A stretch of DNA of 64,000 nucleotides from Diadema setosum (lineage: Eukaryota > Echinodermata > Echinoidea > Diadematoida > Diadematidae): positions 22,528,199-22,592,198 of the forward strand of contig CM067070.1 of the NCBI GenBank assembly GCA_033980235.1. The letters are read 5' to 3'. How positions within the stretch are numbered: position 1 is the first letter of the stretch; each line of letters starts with the position of its first letter. Of this stretch, positions 56,792 through 64,000 are shown piece after piece. The notes beneath the pieces were generated by a model. The model worked only from the letters and a program-made list of their open reading frames with translations. It searched no databases and was not told where the DNA came from. The position numbers and the translations under genes are program-made.

Positions 56792-56863
56792 CGTCAAGTC
56801 ACCTTACAGCACCAGAGTCCACTCGTCATTTGTGTGTGCAGTAGAATCCCTACCCCTCTTCAG

Positions 56864-56881
56864 TGGTGTCAGGAGTGGGAT
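56864..56881 (+). other. Primer-binding site, tRNA-Leu type
   Basis: TGGTGTCAGGAGTGGGAT is complementary to the 3' end (including CCA) of animal tRNA-Leu of the ...ATCCCACTCCTGACA class, recalled from human tRNA-Leu. It starts one base after the LTR CA. Confidence 0.8.
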
Positions 56882-57064
56882 CCTGGACTGGTGGAGACCA
56901 AGTGCCGTGACGAACAGAACTGGACAGAAACAGCCTCGTTCCATCGTTTAAAAGCAGACTCATCCAGTAGCTCATTAAGTGTATTGTACAATTGGGTAGT
57001 ATTGTTTGTGATTGAATAAAGTCTGTATAAGATTTGATTTGATCTGATTTTTTTCCTCTTGTAC

Positions 57065-58051
57065 ATGCTAACCATCAACATGAGTACAGGTTCCCAAGCA
57101 AGTGCTGGTACGTGCAGTTCGTCTGAGAACGTACCTGGTAGTGTGGACATGATGGCCCAGTTTTTTAGACAGGCGATGGGGTTAAGTGGAGTACCGCTTG
57201 GGAGACTGTCGAAGTTTCGTGGTCCACCCTACAAGTCGGGAGAGCTGGGGTTGTCAGAGTGGTTAGAGGAATTTGATGAGATCACAGCTCCATTGAATCT
57301 CACCGATGACAAAAAGGCCCGCACCCTCATTGATCACCTGGTTGGACCGGCGAGAGAGGAAGTGATGTGCTTGTCAGAAGATGCAAGACGCAAGACGCAG
57401 GACATCAAAGACGCCCTTCGTCTGTGCTTTGGGCAGCACGAGGATGCGCAGTCGTTGAGCAGCATTCTTCACAGCAGGGTGCAACGTGAAGATGAGACAC
57501 TGGCGGAGTTCAGTCGGGTGTTGCTAAGACTGTATGGGAGAATGGAGGCTGCTGCAGCAACGGAGGAGGAAGGAGAAGCACTCAAGAAACTAAAAGACAA
57601 GACGCTTTGCGACCAGTTTGCGAGGGGAGCAAGAGAAGTCTGGATACGTCGTGAGCTGAGACGGATTCAACTCTCAAACGCCAAGGGATTTGAGGGCATG
57701 CGAAGGGAAGCCCTCCTCCTTTTCAGAGAGGGTGAATCCACTTCCCGCCAAACTGGAAGGGTGAGAGAAGTGGCGGTAGAACCTGAAGTCTACAATGTGG
57801 CTGCAACTTCCCAGACACAACAGATGATGGACGCTCAGAAGGCCATCATAGCAGAGCTCTCGCAACTTAAGGATGAAGTAGCACATCTTCGTGTACAGGT
57901 CCAGGACTTTAAGCAAACTCCTCGACAGAGACGTAGGCCATTGTCTGAAGTAACATGCTACCAGTGCAAGGAGAAAGGGCACTACAAGAAGGACTGCCAA
58001 CAGGCTGCTACCCCCGCAGATTCGTCCCAAAACACCAACCAGGGAAACTAG
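57065..58051 (+). CDS. gag: Gag polyprotein of the Gypsy element
   Basis: About 328 aa from the first ATG. The ATG at 57,080 has a better context (A at -3) and is an alternative start. It has a retrotransposon-gag-like alpha-helical core (LSEWLEEFDEI ... HLVGPAREEV ... FARGAREVWIRREL), a coiled-coil-prone segment (AIIAELSQLKDEVAHLRVQV), then a single CCHC knuckle CYQCKEKGHYKKDC near residue 300. It forms the particle and packages RNA. It ends at TAG 58,049-58,051, immediately after the heptamer G GGA AAC, where a -1 shift would enter pol. No internal stop or frameshift. Confidence 0.92.
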   Translation: MLTINMSTGSQASAGTCSSSENVPGSVDMMAQFFRQAMGLSGVPLGRLSKFRGPPYKSGELGLSEWLEEFDEITAPLNLTDDKKARTLIDHLVGPAREEVMCLSEDARRKTQDIKDALRLCFGQHEDAQSLSSILHSRVQREDETLAEFSRVLLRLYGRMEAAAATEEEGEALKKLKDKTLCDQFARGAREVWIRRELRRIQLSNAKGFEGMRREALLLFREGESTSRQTGRVREVAVEPEVYNVAATSQTQQMMDAQKAIIAELSQLKDEVAHLRVQVQDFKQTPRQRRRPLSEVTCYQCKEKGHYKKDCQQAATPADSSQNTNQGN

Positions 58052-61000
58052 ACAGCTCTGTTGTTGAGGGCAGAACATCAGAGGACTTAATTTCCATGCC
58101 CATGGCAGATTTGGATTCTCAAACAAACATAGGGAAAGTGGAATGCAAAGACGGGAAGCCTGAGCAAGTAAATCTTCATAGCCTGTTAGTATCTCCAAGC
58201 CCACGGGTGGTGGCAGAGATTGGAGGAGTTGCTGTAGGATGTATCCTTGACACAGGCGCGGAAGCATCCCTCATCCCTGTCGATGTGTACAAGTCTAGGC
58301 TGCAGACGTTAGGTCCACTTGGAAGCATGGAATCCTCCATCAAGATAGTTGGTGTAGGAGGAGAAGAGATTCCAGTGGAGGGGTTCGTCAAGGCCTCAGT
58401 ACTGATTGGAGATAATCGAGCCATGGTTGGATTCATAATAGTGAATCAGGGAGTTGTGCATGGATTGGGGAAGGAGGACTACCCTATTTTACTGGGGTGC
58501 AATGCACTCAGGGTGCTGCTTGGGCAGGAGACAAATGGAGATCCTGATCTTGTTGCTGCTTGTCTCAGCTTGCCAGAGCAAGGTCGTGGAAGTGTACGTC
58601 TAAGCCAGGAGATAGAGGTGTTGACGGGTTCAGCCTTGGAAGTGATTCCACCTAGGTCAATCCGATGGCTTCGATGTCACTTTGGCGATGATGAGGGATT
58701 GTCTGGCGAGCCATGGCTGATAGAGTCAGGAGGAGCTTCAAGTCAAGAGGCACTTGAAATAGTGGAAGGTTGCAGCTCAGGCCACACCCATGACACGCAT
58801 TTGCTAGTTGTCAATAACAGTGAGAAGGAGGTGGTGTTAAATCCCAACACAGTGTTGGCTACTGCTGTTCGACTTGTAGCACAGCAAGAAGTTCATACAC
58901 GCATCACAGAGGAGAGAGTTGAGGTGAACATATCGGAGGTTCTTGTTGCGCAAAGTGATGAGAAGCCAGCTGCGACACTGACTAGGAATGACGACGTCCA
59001 TCGCGAAAGTGAACCAAGTGCGTCGGTCAGAGAGAGGTTCACCACCAAGGATGGACGGACCATTTCACTGCCAGCTGGTGTTATTCTGCCTGCAATGAAT
59101 CCGGATGAGGCAGAGGTAGTCGCCATGTTGCTCCAGGACAATAAAGGTGCCTTCTCAGAGGATGACTACGATGTGGGGAGATGTGACATGATACCCCACG
59201 AAATCAGGTTGTCTTCCGAAAAGACAATCAGGATGCCTTACAGAAGGATTCACCCTCACCAAGTAGCAGAAGTGAGACAACTCCTTCAAGATCTTGTTGA
59301 CAGGGGGATCATCCGCAGTTCTTCGAGCCCATTTGCAAGCCCTGTAGTCTTGGTTCGTAAGAAGTCGGGTGCCCTCAGATTATGCATAGACTACAGGCAG
59401 CTGAACGCTATCACAGTTAAAGATTCGTTCCCGCTCCCGCGAATCGAGGAAACCCTGGAGGCGATGACTGGTGCCAAGTTCTTTTCATCCTTAGACTTGT
59501 CCCATGGTTATTTTCAGGTAACCATGCATGAGCAGTCCATTCCGCTGACGGCGTTCAGAGTCCCTTGGGGTCTCTACGAGTTCTTGAGACTTCCACAAGG
59601 TCTTTGTAACAGTCCGGGAACGTTTCAACGTGTGATGGAGCAGATCTTTGGAGACATGAATCTGCAGCAGCTGGTCCTGTATCTAGACGATGTGCTGGTG
59701 TTTTCGCGGACATTTGAGGAACATGTTTCCACGCTAAACGAGGTATTCCAGAGACTAGCGAGACATGGACTCAAACTGAAAGGACAGAAATGCAGGCTGT
59801 TCCAGACTGAAGTCTCACACTTGGGCCATGTAGTCAGTGCAGAAGGTGTTGCTGTAGACAAGGATAAAGTGGAGCGCATCATGACTTGGCCTGTGCCCCA
59901 GACCTCCACTGAACTTAGCTCCTTCCTAGGGTTGGCCTCCTACTATAGGCGGTTTGTGCGTGGCTTTGCCAGCATAGCAGCACCCCTTCATCGACTAGTT
60001 GGAAAGAAGTCGTCGCGCCGCAAAGCGGGGAAGCAGGCTAGCTCAGAAGATGTTACGACTTTCCGGTGGACCGATGAAGCACAAGAGGCCTTCCAAAGGC
60101 TCAAGACTGCACTATCTTCACCTCCTGTGCTTGCGTATCCACAGTTTGACAAGGAATTCTTCTTAGAGGTAGACGCATCACTGAGGGGTCTTGGAGCTTG
60201 TCTCTCACAGGCTGATGAGAGTGGGAAACTGCATCCAATCGCTTATGCAAGTCGCGGGCTACGAGGGGCTGAGCAGAAGTATCCGGATTTCTCCAGTTTC
60301 AAGATCGAACTGTTAGCCTTGAAGTGGGCAGTGGCAGAAAAGTTTCGGGGATACCTGCTCTATTCTCCATGTACCATCTTTACGGACAACAATCCGTTGG
60401 TTCACCTGGAAACCGCGCAGCTCGGTGCTACTGAGCAGAGATGGGCAGCGCAGCTGGCCCCGTTCAATCTACAGATCCGGTACAAGCCAGGGCGGTTGAA
60501 TACATGTGCCGACGCTCTAAGCCGTTGTCCTGCCAACAATGAAACAGTTCGGGCAGCCATAGGATGTGTAACTGACTGCAGTGTGTTGCCTGTGGAGTTG
60601 CTGCCAAGTGATGAATCACTTAACATGACGGCTGAGCCACCAGAAACACTGCCATCTGTGTTCCCGTCGTATACTCATGAACAATTGGCAGAGATGCAGC
60701 GTCAGGATGAGTGTCTGGGGATTGTGTGGAAGTGCTTAGAGGAGGGTTGGAATTCAGGAGACCCAGTAGATTCTTCTTGCCCAGAGGTCAAAGGATGGCT
60801 GAGGCAGCTTCCTAGGATAGTTGTGAACAATGGTGTCATGTACCGACAGGTAACAGATGAAGAGATCGGTCCAGTTAGACAGTTGTTAGTCCCTAGATGT
60901 CTCCGCTCGAAGGTGTTAGAGCAGGCCCATGACCACTGGGGGCACCAAGGAGTGAACCGGACTACTGGCATTCTCAAGACCAGATGCTTCTGGCCTGCGT

Positions 61001-62220
61001 TGCACCAAGATGTCAAAGCTCATGTGAAGAAGTGCTTCGCTTGCACCGTCGCCAAGGCTCCGAGTCCAAGTATCCGCACGCCCCGGAGGCACTTACTAGC
61101 ATTCCAACCAATGGAATTACTGGCTATAGACTTCCTGAAATTGGATCGTGGCGCAGGAAACTACGAAGACGTCCTGGTAATGACAGATGCATTTACGAAG
61201 TACGCCCAGGCCATTCCGTGCAGAAACCAGACAGCAGCTGTAGTCGCCAAAGTTCTGCATGACAACTGGTTCGTTCATTACGGTGTTCCAATGAGAATAC
61301 ACTCTGATCAGGGGCGCAACTTTGAGGGTGCCTTGATTCAAGAACTCTGTCGTCTATATGGGATTCAGAAGTCCCGTACGTCGCCATATCACCCGGAAGG
61401 GAACGGTCAAACAGAGAGGTTTAACAGGACGCTGTGCACAATGATTCGCTCTCTGTCACCCTCCGACCGTAGAAAGTGGCCAAGTTTGATCGGACACCTA
61501 GTGTTCCTGTACAATTGCACTCCGCATCAGGCGACAAAGATGTCTCCCCACCGTCTAGTGTTTGGCCGAGAGCCGCATACACCTCTGGACCATCTTCTGT
61601 CGAATGTAGAGATGCCATGGAATGAGGATTTCGTGACAAGCCATGCAAAGTCCCTTCAGCGAGCTCATGAGTATGCAAGACGACATCTCGAGCAGTCACA
61701 GCGAAAGGCAAAGGACGCACATGATGCACTTCCCATGAGCACTCCAATAGAGATTGGAACCAGAGTACTCCTGAAACAGTGTGCATTTGAAGGGAGACAC
61801 AAACTTCAGGACAAGTATCATAGGACACCCTTTGTCGTGACGGCCGTTAACGATGCTCAAGATGTGTACACAATTCGCCCATCTCTTGGTGGTGCTGCCA
61901 AGACAGTACACAGGAGATTGCTAGTGTGTGATCCCAGAGGAGAGGAGTTCCCACCACTTACACCTGATGACCTGTCACAAGAAGCTATGGACGATGGTGA
62001 CAATATCCCCGTATTAGATGAAGTTGAAGGTGACGATACTGATAGCCTCCTAGGCGGAAATGGTAGAAGTGATGACCTACCTTACTGGATTTTTCATGGT
62101 GACACAAGTGACACTGGTGAGGAAACTAGTGCACCAGCCAATCCTAGAAGGTCAAATAGGACAACAAAAGGCATGCACAGTAACCCTTTCCACGTCCCTA
62201 GACCAGTTAAGCCCCCATAG
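57955..62220 (+). CDS. pol: Pol polyprotein (protease-RT-RNase H-integrase)
   Basis: An open frame of 1,421 codons in -1 relative to gag, overlapping it by at least 97 nt. The listed ATG is only the first Met in the frame; translation is expected by frameshift at 58,042-58,048. Aspartic protease DTGA at about residue 99. Reverse transcriptase with LCIDYRQLN and YLDD at about 576-579. RNase H with VDAS (D740) and TDNN (D811). An HHCC zinc-binding motif from about 990. Integrase core D1059, D1118, E1154 with 35 residues between the last two. A basic C-terminal region (KLQDKYHRTPFVV) resembles a diverged GPY/F module. All catalytic residues are present and there is no stop, so the protein is probably functional. 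Confidence 0.95.
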   Translation: MLPVQGERALQEGLPTGCYPRRFVPKHQPGKLDSSVVEGRTSEDLISMPMADLDSQTNIGKVECKDGKPEQVNLHSLLVSPSPRVVAEIGGVAVGCILDTGAEASLIPVDVYKSRLQTLGPLGSMESSIKIVGVGGEEIPVEGFVKASVLIGDNRAMVGFIIVNQGVVHGLGKEDYPILLGCNALRVLLGQETNGDPDLVAACLSLPEQGRGSVRLSQEIEVLTGSALEVIPPRSIRWLRCHFGDDEGLSGEPWLIESGGASSQEALEIVEGCSSGHTHDTHLLVVNNSEKEVVLNPNTVLATAVRLVAQQEVHTRITEERVEVNISEVLVAQSDEKPAATLTRNDDVHRESEPSASVRERFTTKDGRTISLPAGVILPAMNPDEAEVVAMLLQDNKGAFSEDDYDVGRCDMIPHEIRLSSEKTIRMPYRRIHPHQVAEVRQLLQDLVDRGIIRSSSSPFASPVVLVRKKSGALRLCIDYRQLNAITVKDSFPLPRIEETLEAMTGAKFFSSLDLSHGYFQVTMHEQSIPLTAFRVPWGLYEFLRLPQGLCNSPGTFQRVMEQIFGDMNLQQLVLYLDDVLVFSRTFEEHVSTLNEVFQRLARHGLKLKGQKCRLFQTEVSHLGHVVSAEGVAVDKDKVERIMTWPVPQTSTELSSFLGLASYYRRFVRGFASIAAPLHRLVGKKSSRRKAGKQASSEDVTTFRWTDEAQEAFQRLKTALSSPPVLAYPQFDKEFFLEVDASLRGLGACLSQADESGKLHPIAYASRGLRGAEQKYPDFSSFKIELLALKWAVAEKFRGYLLYSPCTIFTDNNPLVHLETAQLGATEQRWAAQLAPFNLQIRYKPGRLNTCADALSRCPANNETVRAAIGCVTDCSVLPVELLPSDESLNMTAEPPETLPSVFPSYTHEQLAEMQRQDECLGIVWKCLEEGWNSGDPVDSSCPEVKGWLRQLPRIVVNNGVMYRQVTDEEIGPVRQLLVPRCLRSKVLEQAHDHWGHQGVNRTTGILKTRCFWPALHQDVKAHVKKCFACTVAKAPSPSIRTPRRHLLAFQPMELLAIDFLKLDRGAGNYEDVLVMTDAFTKYAQAIPCRNQTAAVVAKVLHDNWFVHYGVPMRIHSDQGRNFEGALIQELCRLYGIQKSRTSPYHPEGNGQTERFNRTLCTMIRSLSPSDRRKWPSLIGHLVFLYNCTPHQATKMSPHRLVFGREPHTPLDHLLSNVEMPWNEDFVTSHAKSLQRAHEYARRHLEQSQRKAKDAHDALPMSTPIEIGTRVLLKQCAFEGRHKLQDKYHRTPFVVTAVNDAQDVYTIRPSLGGAAKTVHRRLLVCDPRGEEFPPLTPDDLSQEAMDDGDNIPVLDEVEGDDTDSLLGGNGRSDDLPYWIFHGDTSDTGEETSAPANPRRSNRTTKGMHSNPFHVPRPVKPP
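58042..58048 (+). promoter_or_regulatory. -1 ribosomal frameshift site GGGAAAC
   Basis: In the gag frame the bases read G GGA AAC, then TAG. This is the canonical X XXY YYZ slippery heptamer, directly upstream of the gag stop and within the gag/pol overlap. The same heptamer is known at the gag-pro junction of simian type D retroviruses. A downstream stem could involve CTCTG (58,055 on) with CAGAG (58,079 on), but this is weak. Confidence 0.75.
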
Positions 62221-62423
62221 AGAGGGAGTAGATTGTCACAGAATGTTGTGACTTGGTTGTGATCACAATTCACTTTGCATATTATGCATCTCACTTTCGT
62301 GCACTAAGAGTTGATAGTGGATGTGAAATAACAGGTTGATTTAAAAATGTGTTTAAGCTTTTGTATATTACCATAAGTAGATTACTACTTACTCGGGTCG
62401 TGTAAGGTAATCGCGGGGAAGTT
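62221..62423 (+). other. Pol-to-LTR spacer with short polypurine stretch
   Basis: 203 bp with no envelope or other frame of note. GGGGAAG at 62,415-62,421, two bases before the 3' LTR, is the best (short) candidate polypurine tract. Confidence 0.5.
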
Positions 62424-64000
62424 TGAAGTAATGTGAGAGTCTGGTAATTAAGACTAATTATATGTGATCTTGACCCTGACCCGCATCTATCCCATAATGT
62501 ACTGCTACATGTGGCTATGCAGTGAGTGTCCTAGAACTAGGGTCACAGCGATGATGCAGTCTTGTCATCAGTTCCTCATGATGCTCTTCAGATTGAGGCG
62601 GATTTCACCCTCATAAGAAAGAGATTCGAGTCATTGATATGAGTAAGTGTTCATGAATATGATAAACTCTAGCTTTTGATGTGTTTCATGGTGTTATGCA
62701 AGACAATAAAGAAGTTTGGTAGCATTTTTGCAAGCCTCTTTAAACTTATGCACACATGAAAGTTTAACTGTGCCTGCCTTAGAAACTCTTTGCTCTACAC
62801 ACACACCTAAGTTTGTGTACATAATGATAGGAGTGTGTGTGTGTGTGTGTGCCAGGCCTGCACTAATGTTAGATGCACAATCACAGTTGTGTTTTAGAGC
62901 ACATACCATGTGTAAGACAATGAGAATAATTACTGCAAAGGCAAAGAGTGCAAATTAGGCATGATTTAATTGTGCATCAGGTCAGATTGTTATATGGTAG
63001 ATCTATCCTGACTGCTTGGATGTATACTATGTTCTTTTGCTGTAACTAAGTTAGGTAAAAGGTGATGATGGAAAATTGATGCTAGTAGTAATCAGACCAA
63101 AGATGAATGGTTCAAAAAGCAATGGTGTGCTATTTCAGGCATAATTCACAAGAGCTTAGAGCTGTCACTCAGGCAAGGAGATGCAGCCTAGCTGTGTCAG
63201 AAGATGCAGTGTAGACTAGAGCAGAGTCAAGTTAACGTTCTAGGTTGTTATAGTTTGATGTAACTATATTTCTGGCTTTGTCTAGAGTAGATACATGTAT
63301 ATATGTGTTCTATATTGGCATTGAGAGGAAAAAGCTAAAGTTGAACAATATGCACTGACATGTGTGTATACACCTCAAGTATTCATTGCATTTGTTATGT
63401 TTATTGTCACAGCATAATCAGTGCTAGCTGGGTTAAGAACCTGGAGGTTGTCTCCTACCTGTACGTACTCTAGCTGGATTGAGTATTTGGATCGGTGAGT
63501 TCAAACACAGATAGCAAGTAGTGTATATTGTATTTTTCGTGTGCACATTTACACTTTTGTATGTCATATAACACAACTATGCTGAGTTGCCAGCTGTCAG
63601 TCAGTAAGAAGTGGAACACTTTGATAGTTCAATTCAATGTTATGCTTACTGTTTGTACAAGGTGCAAAGCAAGTGACTGCAAGTACACATGATATAGCTA
63701 CCACTCAGGATCAAACTTTATTAAAGTAGGAGATGGATGTGTATGATATCTAATATGCTGACATGTTTTGTTCTAGTTACTGAGAACAATGCTACTACTT
63801 GTAAATGACTATATGCAGTGACAGGCATTTTAGCAGTAATTAGCTGCCTATTCATTATCTATTGCATTCAATAGAAATACAGCTGTATACTGTAACATAG
63901 TCTGTCGAAAACATAGTGATGGTTAATCACTTAGAGGGGAAGATTGAGTGATCTATTCCATTGATTGTTTTGGCATGTTTGTATGTCACTATTTCAAGAA
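62424..64000 (+). repeat. 3' LTR, first 1,577 bp (truncated by window end)
   Basis: Aligns to 54,739-56,315 at a constant offset of 7,685 with no indel. One substitution was found by eye (G at 55,907, A at 63,592). The remaining 547 bp are expected just past the window. Confidence 0.95.

Larger units (their letters stand above)
54739..56862 (+). repeat. 5' LTR, 2,124 bp
   Basis: Begins TGAAGTAATG (homology with the 3' copy starts exactly at this TG; the preceding bases differ) and ends ...CTCTTCA, one base before the PBS. TG...CA termini fit. It includes a TATATA box (56,707) and AATAAA (56,786) near the 3' end, placing R and U5 in the last 150 bp and giving an unusually long U3. Confidence 0.88.
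54739..64000 (+). mobile_element. Full-length Ty3/Gypsy LTR retrotransposon (3' LTR truncated by window)
   Basis: Structure: 5' LTR 54,739-56,862; PBS 56,864-56,881; gag; pol (protease, RT, RNase H, integrase); a short polypurine stretch; 3' LTR from 62,424. Pol domain order with integrase last is that of Ty3/Gypsy. There is no chromodomain after integrase and no envelope frame in the 203 bp between pol and the 3' LTR. The frames are intact. The visible LTR halves differ at one of 1,577 positions. Inserted about 1.1 kb upstream of the putative gene B 5' exon, in the opposite orientation. The target duplication cannot be checked because the right flank is outside the window. Autonomous, probably young. 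Confidence 0.93.

Noticed and set aside
57674..58267. 197-codon minus frame over gag/pol
   Set aside because: Antisense shadow of the retrotransposon coding region.
62221..62423. Possible envelope gene after pol
   Set aside because: Only 203 bp separate the pol stop from the 3' LTR, with no signal peptide, transmembrane or other frame; the element is a retrotransposon without env.

Overview
The window is animal nuclear DNA. It has AT-rich intergenic sequence, spliced genes with GT/AG introns, many short inverted-repeat transposons (MITEs), long mononucleotide G runs and microsatellites. Repeat style and gene content suggest a marine invertebrate deuterostome, most likely an echinoderm such as a sea urchin. 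This is an inference from pattern recognition; no database was searched. All host genes recognised lie on the minus strand and encode C2H2 zinc-finger proteins.

Layout, left to right. (1) 83-317 (+): a frameshifted fragment of a ZNF862/C17orf113-like, hAT-transposase-derived protein. (2) About 5.0-6.8 kb (-): three exons of a ZNF511 orthologue, with compatible intron phases and the conserved paired-finger/HDSLF core; its 5' exons were not found. (3) 7-24 kb: no confident gene; MITEs (several palindromic or nested), microsatellites and two candidate exons. (4) 24.6-29.7 kb (-): poly-zinc-finger gene A, 3 coding exons, 922 aa as modelled, ending in a Pro/His/Gly repeat tail. (5) 29.7-41.1 kb: a possible 5' UTR exon near 32.44 kb, then MITE-rich intergenic DNA. 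(6) 41.1-48.0 kb (-), possibly reaching 53.6 kb: poly-zinc-finger gene B, a paralogue of A with the same exon plan and finger order. Its main intron holds a 2.8-kb inverted-repeat element carrying eight copies of GTAACGTCAGTTAC. (7) 49.0-52.5 kb: a tandem array of about twelve 160-bp units, flanked by repeats rich in direct nuclear-receptor-type half-sites. (8) 53.5-54.4 kb: putative gene B 5' region with a local duplication and a 178-bp pyrimidine microsatellite. (9) 54,739-64,000 (+): a Ty3/Gypsy LTR retrotransposon with intact gag and pol, a tRNA-Leu primer-binding site, 2.1-kb LTRs and a canonical -1 frameshift heptamer abutting the gag stop. Its 3' LTR runs off the window.

The two LTRs differ at one position over 1,577 aligned bases, so the insertion is very recent. 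Genes A and B look like a tandem duplicate pair of probable nuclear DNA-binding proteins. No tRNA, rRNA or CRISPR was seen.
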